Source: UBA2386 sp046306335
Lineage (GTDB): Bacteria; Planctomycetota; UBA1135; UBA2386
Direction: 5' to 3'
Assembly (NCBI GenBank): GCA_046306335.1
Contig: JBKDXM010000123.1
Location: 1-26,469 of the forward strand
DNA length: 26,469 nt
The position numbers were made by a program, and so were the translations under genes. Positions within the stretch are counted from its first letter, which is position 1. Each line of letters begins with the position of its first letter. Below, piece after piece: positions 17,554 through 25,668 of the stretch. The notes beneath the pieces are model-generated. The model had not been told where the DNA came from. It saw only the letters and a list, made by a program, of their open reading frames with translations, and made no database searches.

Positions 17554-17580
17554 GGTGCTGCGGGCACCGCTCGCAGCACC
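17554..17580 (-). promoter_or_regulatory. Hairpin in the pnp leader
   Basis: A perfect 9-bp stem, GGTGCTGCG and CGCAGCACC, with a 9-nt loop, 58-84 nt upstream of the pnp start. In E. coli the pnp mRNA leader carries a hairpin cut by RNase III and used for autoregulation. Whether this one plays the same role is inference. Confidence 0.4.
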
Positions 17581-17635
17581 GCCGCGCCGGACGCCGCGGT
17601 TGCGGCCGCGGGCGCGCGCCCGGGCGGCTTTTCGG

Positions 17636-17665
17636 CTGGCTTCCGTCGGCCTTCGGCCTTAATTA
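17636..17665 (+). promoter_or_regulatory. Putative feoAB promoter/AT-rich operator
   Basis: CTGGCT (17636-17641), an 18-nt spacer, and TAATTA (17660-17665). The short AT-rich island CCTTAATTAGTTTCAG stands out in otherwise about 75 percent GC sequence. It could be a -10 region or an iron-dependent repressor site of the Fur or DtxR type, but it does not match either consensus closely. Confidence 0.35.
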
Positions 17666-17682
17666 GTTTCAGTCGCAACAAG

Positions 17683-17943
17683 ATGCCTGCTGCACCCACC
17701 GCCGACCGCCAACCGTTGTCCGCCCTCGCGCCCGGCGCGCGCGCCGTCGTCGCGGGCGTGCTCGGCGACGACGCCGTGGCCGAACGTCTGGGGGCCAGCG
17801 GCCTGTGGCCCGGCGCGGCCGTCGAGGCCGTTGCCCGCGCGCCGTTCGGCGGGCCTATCCTGGTGCGCCTGCACGGCTTCCGCCTGGCGTTGCGGCGTGA
17901 GGAAGCCGCGCGCGTCGAGGTCGCCGAGGTCGTCGGGCCATGA
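17683..17943 (+). CDS. feoA: FeoA-family ferrous iron transport accessory protein
   Basis: An 86-residue SH3-like protein that assists FeoB. The family pattern is visible: LSALAPGARAVVAGV near the start, a turn with AERLGASGLWPGAAVEAV (usual R-L-x-x-L-G-x-x-P-G), then GGPILVRLHGFRLALRREEAARV, matching the G-x-x-x-x-L-R-x-x-A-x-x-I ending. The tail VEVAEVVGP is typical. The stop overlaps the feoB start by ATGA, so translation is coupled. FeoA is proposed to bind the FeoB cytosolic region; the mechanism is not settled. Confidence 0.88.
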   Translation: MPAAPTADRQPLSALAPGARAVVAGVLGDDAVAERLGASGLWPGAAVEAVARAPFGGPILVRLHGFRLALRREEAARVEVAEVVGP

Positions 17944-19871
17944 CCGCCGGTCCCGCCGCTCCCGCTGCGCGCACGGTTGCGCTCGTCGGCCGCGCCAACG
18001 CCGGCAAGACGTCGCTGCTGATGCACCTCACCGGCACGCTGCAGCGGCCGGTCAACTTCCCGGGTTCGTCGGTCGAGTGTGTCGCCAGCGACGTCGTCGA
18101 GGCCGGGGTGCGCCTGCGCGTCGTCGACCTGCCCGGGCTCGCCAGCCTGCAGGCGCACAGCCGGGACGAACAGGCGGCCCTCGACGCGCTGCACGGCCGC
18201 GCCGGTCCGGCGCCGGACATTCTGTGCGCCGTGCTAGACGCCAGCAAGCTCGCCGTCGAACTCGCGTTCCTTCGGCAACTGCGCCGGCTCGGCCGGCCGC
18301 TCGTCGTGGCGTTGACCAAGACCGACGTCGCCGCTCGCGAAGGCTTTCCCGTCGACGCCGAGCGGTTGCAGCGCGCGCTCGGCCTGCCGCTCGTCGTCGT
18401 CGACGGCCGCACCGGCGATGGGGCCCCGGCGCTGCGCACGCAGCTCGCCGTCGCCGACCTCGTCGCGGTCGAGCCCGCGACGGCGGCGGCCGGCGCGGCC
18501 GCCGCGCGCGCCGAAGCCATCGCGCTGCCGCCGCGCGCCGTCGCCCGTTCGACGACCGACGCGCTCGACCGCTGGCTGCTGCATCCGGTGTGCGGACCGA
18601 TCGCGCTCGTCGCCGTGATGGTGGCGATGTTCCAGCTCGTGTTCGTCGTCGCCGAGCCCGCGATCGGCTGGATCGAGGCGGCACAGGACTGGTTCGGCGG
18701 GGTCGTCGGCGACGCGGTCGCCCACGACGCGCTGCGCAGCTTCCTCGTCGACGGCCTCGTCAACGGCGTCGGCAGCTCGCTGGTGTTCGTGCCGCAGATC
18801 GCGCTGCTCTACGCCTTCGTGACGATCGTCGAGGCGAGCGGCTACATGGCCCGGGCGGTGTTCCTGCTCGACCAGCCGCTGCGCAAGGTCGGCCTGTCGG
18901 GCAAGAGCTTCGTGCCGCTGACCAGCAGCTTCGCCTGCGCGATCCCCGGCATCGTCGCGGCGCGCATCCTCGGCGACGAACGCGACCGCATCGCCACGAT
19001 CGTCACCGCGCCGCTGATGAGCTGTTCGGCCCGGTTGCCGGTCTACGTCGTCATGCTGGCGGCGTTCTTCCCGCCGCAGCAGGCCGGCCTGCTGCTGTTC
19101 CTGCTGTACGCGCTCGGCATCGTCGCCGCCGTCGGCATGGCGCTGCTGCTGCGCCGCACGGCGTTGCAGGGCGGCGGCTCGCTGCTGGTCATGGAGTTGC
19201 CGTCGTACCAGCGGCCGCGGCTGCGGCTCGTCGCCGCGCACACGGCGTTCGCGGTCAAGTCGTTCCTGCGCACGGCCGGCACGGTCATCCTCGTCGCCAC
19301 GGTCGTCGTCTGGGCGCTCGGCTACTTTCCGCGGCCGGCGGCGATCGGCGAGCGCTTCACGGCGCTGCGCGCCGAGGCTCCGGCGGGGGAGGCGGGCGCT
19401 GCCAGGCGCGCGCAACTCGACGCCGAGGAGGCCGCCGCGTACCTGGAGCAGAGCTGGCTCGCGCGCGCGGGCAAGGCGGCGCAGCCGGTGTTCGCGCCGG
19501 CGGGCTTCGACTGGCGCATGACCGTCGGCGTGTTGGCGGCGTTCCCGGCGCGCGAACTCGTCGTGCCGACGCTCGGCACGCTGTACAGCCTCGGCGAGGT
19601 CGAGGCTGCCGCGGACGCTCCCGACGAACGGCTGGTCGCGTCGTTGCGCAGCACGGTCGGCCCCGACGGGCGGCCGACGCTCGATGCGCTGACGGCGCTG
19701 GCGGTGATGGCGTTCTTCGCCCTGTGCAGCCAGTGCGCCGGCACGCTGGCGGCGATCCGGCGCGAGACCCATTCGTGGAAGTGGCCGCTGTTCACCTTCG
19801 CCTACATGACGGCGCTGGCGTGGCTCGTCGCCGTCGCCATCCAGCAGATCGGTCGCGCGCTGCTCGGCTGA
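17940..19871 (+). CDS. feoB: FeoB ferrous iron transporter (divergent G domain)
   Basis: A 643-residue membrane Fe(II) transporter with an N-terminal G domain, shorter than E. coli FeoB (773). G1 is GRANAGKTS (17-25), G3 is DLPG (63-66). G4 reads TKTD (126-129) in place of the usual N-x-x-D, and the G2 segment is GSSVE where GVTVE is common. The helical spacer between G domain and membrane part is short. The transmembrane core is well kept: SSFACAIPGIVAARI (about 330-344), TAPLMSCSARLPVYVVM, AFPARELVVPTLGTLY and QCAGTLAAIRRETHSWKW (about 598-615). The membrane part therefore looks functional, while nucleotide specificity could differ. It ends 6 nt before the converging aldo/keto reductase gene. 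Confidence 0.93.
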   Translation: MTAGPAAPAARTVALVGRANAGKTSLLMHLTGTLQRPVNFPGSSVECVASDVVEAGVRLRVVDLPGLASLQAHSRDEQAALDALHGRAGPAPDILCAVLDASKLAVELAFLRQLRRLGRPLVVALTKTDVAAREGFPVDAERLQRALGLPLVVVDGRTGDGAPALRTQLAVADLVAVEPATAAAGAAAARAEAIALPPRAVARSTTDALDRWLLHPVCGPIALVAVMVAMFQLVFVVAEPAIGWIEAAQDWFGGVVGDAVAHDALRSFLVDGLVNGVGSSLVFVPQIALLYAFVTIVEASGYMARAVFLLDQPLRKVGLSGKSFVPLTSSFACAIPGIVAARILGDERDRIATIVTAPLMSCSARLPVYVVMLAAFFPPQQAGLLLFLLYALGIVAAVGMALLLRRTALQGGGSLLVMELPSYQRPRLRLVAAHTAFAVKSFLRTAGTVILVATVVVWALGYFPRPAAIGERFTALRAEAPAGEAGAARRAQLDAEEAAAYLEQSWLARAGKAAQPVFAPAGFDWRMTVGVLAAFPARELVVPTLGTLYSLGEVEAAADAPDERLVASLRSTVGPDGRPTLDALTALAVMAFFALCSQCAGTLAAIRRETHSWKWPLFTFAYMTALAWLVAVAIQQIGRALLG

Positions 19872-19877
19872 GACGGC

Positions 19878-20822
19878 TCACGCGCCGGGCGGGTTCCACC
19901 AGACGTCGCCCTTGCCGGCGATCGCCGACGCCGCGGCGCTGCGCGTAGCCGCGAGTTCGTCGGCGGCCATCGGCGTGAACGCTTCCACGGCGGCCCACGC
20001 CGCATCCTGTTCGTTCGGGAACGACAGCCCGAGCAGCGCGACGTCCGGGTCGATCGTCAGCATGTAGCGCACGCACTGCGCGACGCCGAGCCGTGGCAGC
20101 CGCGCCGATCCGTCGCCGGCGACGTCCACGCCGCCGCTGCTGGCCTTGCCGCGCGGACGCCGCTGCAGCGGCCGCTGGTAACCTTCGGTGTCGCCGAGCA
20201 GCTTGCCGGCGCCGAATGCCTTGAAGCTGACCGTGCCGACGCCGCGCGCGCGCGCCAGCGGCAAGACGTCCGCCTCGTAGCGCGGATCGGCGAACGGTCC
20301 GATCGGGAACATCACGACGTCGCACGCGCCGGTGCGCAGCGCCGCCAGCAGCACGTCGGGGTGGTGGCTGCTGAGGCCCGCGAAGCGCGCGCGGCCGGCG
20401 GCGATCTCGGCGCGCAACTGGTCGAAGCCGCCGCCGGGCGCCAGCAGCGCGTCGAGGTCGGCCAGCGTCGAGCAGGCGTGGAAGGCGAACAGGTCGACGC
20501 GCGGCAGGTCGAGCCGCCGCAGGCTGCCCTGCACCTGCGGCGCGACCGGCGCGCGCAGGTCGTCGACCTTGTCGATCAGGAACACCGCGTCGCGGCGCCC
20601 GCTGCGGCGCAGCGCCTCGCCGACGATGCGCTCGCTGTAGCCGTCCTCGTAGTTCGGCGCCGTGTCGACGAGGTTGCAGCCGGCGGCGAGCGCGCGGCCG
20701 AGCGTCGCCACGCACTGCTCGAACGGCACGGCGCGGTCGGCGAGGTCCCCGATGCCGATGCGGCTGGCGACGAAGCCGGTGCGGCCGAGGGCGCGGCGCG
20801 GGGCGAATCTCGCGCCGCTCAT
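19878..20822 (-). CDS. Aldo/keto reductase
   Basis: A 314-residue NADPH-dependent oxidoreductase of the aldo/keto reductase superfamily. The catalytic tetrad is complete: D53 and Y58 in LVDTAPNYEDGYSE, K85 in FLIDKVDD, and H115 in LFAFHACST. Family features GRTGFVASRIGIG at the start, and the mid-barrel LSFPNEQDAAWAAVEAF, also fit. The substrate is unknown. The ATG overlaps the mgtE stop as ATGA, so the two genes are translationally coupled. The end faces feoB with only 6 nt between the stop codons. Some members of this group are predicted oxidoreductases and not true sugar or steroid reductases. Confidence 0.9.
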   Translation of the reverse strand: MSGARFAPRRALGRTGFVASRIGIGDLADRAVPFEQCVATLGRALAAGCNLVDTAPNYEDGYSERIVGEALRRSGRRDAVFLIDKVDDLRAPVAPQVQGSLRRLDLPRVDLFAFHACSTLADLDALLAPGGGFDQLRAEIAAGRARFAGLSSHHPDVLLAALRTGACDVVMFPIGPFADPRYEADVLPLARARGVGTVSFKAFGAGKLLGDTEGYQRPLQRRPRGKASSGGVDVAGDGSARLPRLGVAQCVRYMLTIDPDVALLGLSFPNEQDAAWAAVEAFTPMAADELAATRSAAASAIAGKGDVWWNPPGA

Positions 20823-22201
20823 AGCAGCGACGTCACCAGCACGAGGTAGATGGCCGCGCCGGTCAGGTCGGCGATGGCGGTGACGGCGGGGGTGCTGATC
20901 ATCGCCGGGTCGCCGCGCAGCTTCTTGACCACGATCGGCGTCAGCGCGCCGAGCAGCGCCGCCGACACCACGTGGCCGACCATGGCGACGCCGATGACGG
21001 CGCCGGCGACGAGCACGACGTCGAGCGTGTCGGGTCGTGCGGCCGCGCTGCCGACCAGCAGCGAGTTGACGAAGGCGATGAGTCCGAGCAGGGCCGCCAT
21101 CAGGCCGGCGACGCGCAGTTCCTTCCAGATCACCGTCGGCAGGTTGCGTACGCCGAGGTCGCCGACGGTCAGCGCGCGGATCACCAGCGCGCTCGCCTGC
21201 GTCCCGACCATGCCGCCGGTCGCCATGACCATCGGCAGCAGCGCGAGCAACAGGCCCTTGTTCAACGACTCCTCGAAGCCCTGGATCACGGTCGAGGTGA
21301 CCACCCAGAACAGCGCCAGCACGCAGAGCACCGGCGCTCGGCGGCGGACCTGCCGCAGCACCGGCTCCTCCAGGTAGTCGTACTCGCCGATCTCGACGCC
21401 GTGGCCGGTGACGCCGGCCATCTTCTCGAAGTCCTCCTGCGCCTCCTCCTCGACGATGTCGGCGGCGTCGTCGTGGGTGACGATGCCGACGAGTCGGCCG
21501 GCGCCGTCGACGACGGGCAGCGCGATGAGGTCGTAATCGCGGATGATGCGCGCGGCTTCTTCCTGGTCGGCCTCGGCCGACACCGACACGAGGTCGGTCT
21601 TCATCACGTCGCCGACGAGTCGGCCCTCGTCGGCGAGGATCAGGTCGCGCAGCGACACGAAGCCGACCAGCTTGCCGGCGCGGTCGAGGACGTAGCTGTA
21701 GTAGATCGTCTCCTTGCTCGGCGCCTGCCGGCGCAGTTCGAGGATCGCCGCCCGCGCCGTCAGGTTCGGGTGCAGCACCGCGTAGTCGGTGCTGAGGAAC
21801 GCGCCGACCTGGTCGTCGCGGAACGTGCCGCGGCGCTTGAGGTCCTCGCGCGCCGCCGTCGGCAGCATGGTGATCAGGTGGTCGCGGACGCGCGGCTCGA
21901 TGCGTTCGAGGAACTCGGCGCGGTCGTCGCTGAGCATCGACTGCAGCGCCTGCTGCACGCGCTCGCGACCGGCGCCGGCGACGTATTCTTCCTGCACGTC
22001 GGGTTCCAGGTAGCCGAACACGTCGCGTTCGAACTCCGGCGGCATCAGCGCGAGGATCTGCGCGATCTCGGCGACGGTCAGCGCGCTCAGCACGGCGGCC
22101 GCGTCGGTCGGATGCATCTCCTGCAGCACCGACACGAGATCCGTCGTGTTGCCCTCGGCGAGCAACTCGCGGATCTCGGGGATGAGCAGCATGTAGCGCA
22201 T
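20819..22201 (-). CDS. mgtE: MgtE magnesium transporter
   Basis: A 460-residue Mg2+ channel/transporter. An N-terminal helical domain (HPTDAAAVLSAL; MPPEFERDVFGYL) precedes two CBS domains (about 130-250: YYSYVLDRAGKLVGFVSLRD and LPVVDGAGRLVGIVTHDD) and a plug helix. Five transmembrane segments follow from about 285. The pore helix motif reads GGMVGTQASALVIRAL where GGNAGxQ is common. Both C-terminal acidic positions known from MgtE are kept, D431 in GDPAM and D445 in IADLTG; the latter corresponds to the Mg2+-site Asp of Thermus MgtE by my alignment. The gene heads an mgtE-AKR pair. Its upstream region (22202-22500) has a TAGCCT box 26 nt before the ATG but no recognisable Mg2+ riboswitch. 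Confidence 0.95.
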   Translation of the reverse strand: MRYMLLIPEIRELLAEGNTTDLVSVLQEMHPTDAAAVLSALTVAEIAQILALMPPEFERDVFGYLEPDVQEEYVAGAGRERVQQALQSMLSDDRAEFLERIEPRVRDHLITMLPTAAREDLKRRGTFRDDQVGAFLSTDYAVLHPNLTARAAILELRRQAPSKETIYYSYVLDRAGKLVGFVSLRDLILADEGRLVGDVMKTDLVSVSAEADQEEAARIIRDYDLIALPVVDGAGRLVGIVTHDDAADIVEEEAQEDFEKMAGVTGHGVEIGEYDYLEEPVLRQVRRRAPVLCVLALFWVVTSTVIQGFEESLNKGLLLALLPMVMATGGMVGTQASALVIRALTVGDLGVRNLPTVIWKELRVAGLMAALLGLIAFVNSLLVGSAAARPDTLDVVLVAGAVIGVAMVGHVVSAALLGALTPIVVKKLRGDPAMISTPAVTAIADLTGAAIYLVLVTSLL

Positions 22202-22429
22202 GCGGAGTGCGGCGGCGCGCGCGACCCAGGCTAGCCCGAGGGCGCGCCGACTGCACCGTCGTCATCGCGCGCCGCGGGGCCTGCGATCGTCGGCGCATCG
22301 CGCCGCCGCTCGGTCGCAGCGCGGCGGCAGCGACCGGTCGCCGGCGGCGGGCCTCGCTCCCTGCCGGACGATGGGGGCGGTGCGACCGGCCGGCAGCAGC
22401 CATCGTGCAGGAATGCGGCCGGCGCGAAC

Positions 22430-22458
22430 TTGACCAAGTGCGCCGCCTTCGGTACCCT
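22430..22458 (+). promoter_or_regulatory. Sigma-70-type promoter of tRNA-Pro
   Basis: TTGACC (22430-22435), an ideal 17-nt spacer, and TACCCT (22453-22458). The tRNA starts 42 nt further on. A short hairpin CGGCC-GCAA-GGCCG (22474-22487) lies between. This is the clearest promoter in the window. The rest of 22202-22500 contains no gene. Confidence 0.65.
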
Positions 22459-22500
22459 CTCGCGTCCGATCTGCGGCCGCAAGGCCGTGCATCGCCCGGT

Positions 22501-22577
<77 letters not shown>

Positions 22578-22813
22578 GTTTTTCTCCTGCCGTCGCGCGC
22601 GCGTCCGGCGATCCGGACGCCCGGTGCGCGCCGGCAGCGGTGGCAGACCGGCGGTCGCACCCCGCCGCTCCCGCGGACGCGACTAGGGGTCGGCCTCAAG
22701 GCAGGCCACGCCGCCCGGCGCGCACTACGGCTGCGCCTCGTTCTGCTGCCGCACCTCCGGTTGTCCTGCCCGGCCCTGCCCGCCTCTGCTCTTCTCTGCT
22801 TCTTCTCTGCTCG

Positions 22814-22896
22814 GTGCTCTCTGTGTTCTCTGTGGTTGTTCTGCGTCTGCAGCAGCAGCAGCAGCAGAAAGGAACCACAGAGAGCACAGAGCACAC
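22814..22896. repeat. CACAGAG-type long hairpin with (CAG)6 loop
   Basis: The left arm 22814-22837 pairs with 22873-22896 at about 21 of 24 positions. An inner stem TTCTGC/GCAGAA (22839-22844 with 22864-22869) closes a 19-nt loop. Six CAG units run from 22850 to 22867. The arms are degenerate tandem repeats of CACAGAG/CTCTGTG. Translations give TTENTEST- or NHREHREHR-like strings that I recall as frequent spurious ORFs in environmental bacterial genomes. Confidence 0.6.
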
Positions 22897-22988
22897 AGAG
22901 GGAGGCACCTGAATCCCAGCAGCAAGCAGCACCCCGCAGTCGCGGGGCAGCAGGTTGCAGTCCGCGAACCTGAGCGCGTCCGTGCGTC

Positions 22989-23012
22989 CGGACGCTCGCT
23001 GCCGAGCGTCCG
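22989..23012. repeat. Perfect 10-bp hairpin
   Basis: CGGACGCTCG (22989-22998), loop CTGC, CGAGCGTCCG (23003-23012). It sits between two smaller stems (CCCCGC-AGTC-GCGGGG at 22932-22947 and CAGGTT/AACCTG at 22951-22972) and repeat copy f. Confidence 0.5.
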
Positions 23013-23040
23013 CGCATCCACCGATCCGCCTGCGGCCATA

Positions 23041-23105
23041 GGCTTCGCCCCAGCCGCGAATCCACGCACCCGATCGGTGCGCGTTCCGTCACGCAGTCGC
23101 CCAGG
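23041..23105 (+). repeat. Intergenic double-hairpin repeat, copy f
   Basis: Hairpin 1 is GCACC, loop CGATC, GGTGC (23066-23080). Hairpin 2 is GCGT, loop TCCGTC, ACGC (23081-23094). The third base pair of hairpin 1 is A-T here and G-C in copies c and e, a compensatory change. Bases 23041-23089 match copy c at 40 of 49 positions. The flanking CACCGATC/GATCGGTG (23019-23026 with 23072-23079) offers an alternative larger stem. Confidence 0.6.
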
Positions 23106-23530
23106 TCGGAGCCGCGCCCGTCGACGCGTCATGGCCGGCGCACGCAGTCGCAGCGGTACCACCAGATTGGCCATTCGGTGGACCGGCGGACGTCCGGCAG
23201 CGAACGCCCGCACGTGCTGACGCGTGCTGGCAGCGCACTCTGCCGCCTCGCCGCCCCACGGCACCGTTGGACCCGGGTCTAGGCATGGTTGTCTCGGGCC
23301 GTTCGGCTGCCTCCGGCGCGTGAGCAGGTCGTCGACGGTGCAGCGTAGGTGCCTCCTGGTTGCGCGGGTGCTGGGCCACTGGACGAATCGCACGTCACGG
23401 GGAAAAGTCACTGGTCTACCGCGCCAACCGCGCGGTTGCGGACCGTCACCGGGCGCCGCCGAAGCGCGGCAAACCCGGTCGCACCGGCAGACCTGCCACA
23501 CTCCCGACCGATGTTGCCGAACAACCAACC

Positions 23531-25537
23531 ATGCTGAACTTGCGATCGTTCCCGTTCACCGCCGCGGCGCTCGTGCTCGCGGCCACCGCATCGGCCCAAG
23601 CCGGTGTGTTCTACACCTTCACGCAGTCCGGTGGTGCCTACACGCCGGTGACCGCGGGCACCGCGGTGGCGACTTCGTCGGCGACCAACACGCTCGACGA
23701 CGCCGTGTTCTCGGTGCCGCTGCCGTTCGCGTTTCCCTACCTGTCGGCGCCGCAGACGCAGATCTGGGTCAGCACCAACGGCTGGATCGCCTTCGGCGCG
23801 ACGTCGCCGGGCGCCACCAACTGGGTGCCGTTGTCGGCCACGGTCGCCGCGCCCGGTTTCGTCGCCGCGTGCGGCCGCGACCTGCAAGCAGGCTTCGTCT
23901 TCGCCGGCGACCGTACGGTGGGCAGCACCACGCTGGCCAACGTCTCCGCCATCGGTCCGATGAGTGTTGGCGACCCGATCACCGGGACCGGCATCGCCGC
24001 GGGCACGACGATCACCGCGATCGCCGGCAACACGATCACCATGAGCGCCGCTGCGACGTCGACCGGCGCTGTCGGCGTGGTGACCGCCTTCGGTCCGTGG
24101 TCGGACATCCGCACCGACCTCGTCGGCACGGCGCCGAACCAGGAGTTCGTCGTGCAGTGGAGCAACTTCCGGCGCTTCAGCACGACGCTGACGACCAACA
24201 ACGGCACGGTGCTCAACTTCCAGATCCGGCTGCGGCAGGACGGCCAGATCCAGTGCGTGTACGGCGACTGCAACCCCGGCCTAGCGACCGTGAACACCAC
24301 GGTGCTGCACCAGGTCGGACTGCGCGGCCCGACCAACGCCTTCCCGTTCGACGTCAATGCCCGGTTCAACACCAAGGGCGTCAACGACGACTGGAGCCAA
24401 TCGTCGCCCGCCACGGCGAACACGCAGGGCCTGCTGTTCAACAGCGTCACCCCGGCGAACGTGATCCCCAACGGCTTGACCTACACGTGGACCCCGCAGG
24501 CCGGCACCATCGCCAACAACACGACGGTGGGCGCCGGCTGCGGCTCTGCCTTCGCGTCCTTCTACCAACTGTTCGCGAGTGGCACCATGAACCTCGGTGG
24601 CACGGCGCTGACGCAGTTCGGCTCGCCGGCGACCGTGGTGCCCACGGTCGGCACGCTGCTGCCCGTCAGCCCGACGGCGACGGTGCTCGCCCTGACCGAC
24701 GACTCGCAGGTCGTGTACACCTACGCCAACGGCTTCGCCGCGCCGGGCTGGGGCACGAGCGTGACGGTGTGCTCGAACGGCTTCGTGTCGAAGGCGAGCG
24801 GCAACGGCACCGGCACGCTGCCGACCGCCGCGACGTTCCTCGCCGGCAGCCAGGACTGGTACGCGGTCGGCTGGCACGACCTCAACCCGGCGGCCACCGG
24901 CAGCGGCAAGGTCAAGGTCGAGGAGACGGCGTCCCTGCTGACGATCACGTGGGACGGGGTCTATGACTTCCTCGGCACGTCGCCCGCGTCGGCCAACACC
25001 ATGCAGATGCAGGTGACGAGCGCGGGTGACGTGACGTACGCCTACGGCGCGATCTCGACGGGCGGCAACGGCTGGTTGGTCGGCTACTCGCCGGCTGGGC
25101 CCAACCTCGATCCGGGCAGCCGCGTGTTGCTCAACGCCGCGCCGTTCACGCTCAGCACACCCGAATTGGCGGCGCTCGCGCTGACGGCCACGAACCGGCC
25201 GCTGCAGGGTGCGTCGGCGTCGAACTGGAACCTGACGGTCACCAACATCCCGGCCTCGACCGTGCTCGGCGCCGACCTCTTCGGCCTCGCCGACGCGAAC
25301 CTGCTCGACCTCAGCCTGTTCGGCTTGGGCCGTGCGGGCTGCCAGCTGCGCGCCACGCCGGACATCCTGAACATCTGGTTCAACACGGGCGCGACGCGCA
25401 CGTACTCGTTCACGATCCCGCCGACCCCGACCCTGAACGGGGTCGCGCTCTACACGCAGGCGGTGGTCCTGGGCAACGCGACGCTGGCCGACTCGATCAC
25501 GTCGAACGGCATCGCCGGCATCATCGGCAACCTGTGA
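23531..25537 (+). CDS. Secreted protein with two nidogen-like beta-sandwich domains
   Basis: A 668-residue exported protein typical of large planctomycete surface or secreted proteins. The signal peptide is residues 1-22, cleaved after ASA. Two domains share one pattern: the first has FPYLSAPQTQIWVSTNGWIAFG in outline at about 70-90, and the second has WGTSVTVCSNGFVSKASG near 405-422, followed by WYAVGWHDLNP and LTITWDGV. An inserted module at about 132-184 (MSVGDPITGTGIAAGTTITA, then NTITMSAAAT) resembles the short beta-repeat of tail fibres and adhesins. The last 130 residues form another beta-rich domain. No enzyme motif is visible; an adhesive or surface-layer role is inference. The ATG at 23531 lacks a clear Shine-Dalgarno sequence. 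A strong hairpin follows the stop. Confidence 0.82.
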   Translation: MLNLRSFPFTAAALVLAATASAQAGVFYTFTQSGGAYTPVTAGTAVATSSATNTLDDAVFSVPLPFAFPYLSAPQTQIWVSTNGWIAFGATSPGATNWVPLSATVAAPGFVAACGRDLQAGFVFAGDRTVGSTTLANVSAIGPMSVGDPITGTGIAAGTTITAIAGNTITMSAAATSTGAVGVVTAFGPWSDIRTDLVGTAPNQEFVVQWSNFRRFSTTLTTNNGTVLNFQIRLRQDGQIQCVYGDCNPGLATVNTTVLHQVGLRGPTNAFPFDVNARFNTKGVNDDWSQSSPATANTQGLLFNSVTPANVIPNGLTYTWTPQAGTIANNTTVGAGCGSAFASFYQLFASGTMNLGGTALTQFGSPATVVPTVGTLLPVSPTATVLALTDDSQVVYTYANGFAAPGWGTSVTVCSNGFVSKASGNGTGTLPTAATFLAGSQDWYAVGWHDLNPAATGSGKVKVEETASLLTITWDGVYDFLGTSPASANTMQMQVTSAGDVTYAYGAISTGGNGWLVGYSPAGPNLDPGSRVLLNAAPFTLSTPELAALALTATNRPLQGASASNWNLTVTNIPASTVLGADLFGLADANLLDLSLFGLGRAGCQLRATPDILNIWFNTGATRTYSFTIPPTPTLNGVALYTQAVVLGNATLADSITSNGIAGIIGNL

Positions 25538-25542
25538 CGCAC

Positions 25543-25567
25543 GGCGACGGACGCGCAGTCCGTCGCC
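25543..25567 (+). terminator. Terminator-like hairpin after the nidogen-like gene
   Basis: A perfect 10-bp stem, GGCGACGGAC (25543-25552), loop GCGCA, GTCCGTCGCC (25558-25567), 5 nt after the stop. No U-tract follows. Confidence 0.5.
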
Positions 25568-25668
25568 ACAGGCCGGGCGGTGGGCACGGCCGCCGCCCGT
25601 CCGTTGCCACGCCCGTCGCTCGCGGCGGCTTGCCGTCCGCGCGCTCCTGCCATCGCCCGCGCCTCGTC

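Larger units (their letters stand above)
22578..23530. other. 953-bp gene-free, hairpin-dense intergenic region
   Basis: I find no credible gene between tRNA-Pro and the secreted protein. The region instead holds a long CACAGAG-type hairpin (22814-22896), a cluster of four hairpins (22932-22947, 22951-22972, 22989-23012, 23019-23079) and the double-hairpin repeat copy f (23066-23094). A 14-bp palindrome at 23425-23438 lies about 92 nt before the next ATG. Frames that are open here translate to low-complexity sequence. Confidence 0.6.

Noticed and set aside
22202..22500. Search for an Mg2+ riboswitch before mgtE
   Set aside because: Only a 7-bp inverted repeat CGGTCGC/GCGACCG (22311-22336) is present. 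No M-box-like architecture was recognised.
22850..22867. (CAG)6 and CACAGAG repeats considered as a CRISPR array
   Set aside because: There are no regular spacers and no cas genes. The structure is an inverted repeat.
23512..23538. Eight-codon ORF (MLPNNQPC) overlapping the start of the nidogen-like gene
   Set aside because: It could be a leader peptide, but there is no ribosome-binding site or attenuator, and chance is a sufficient explanation.
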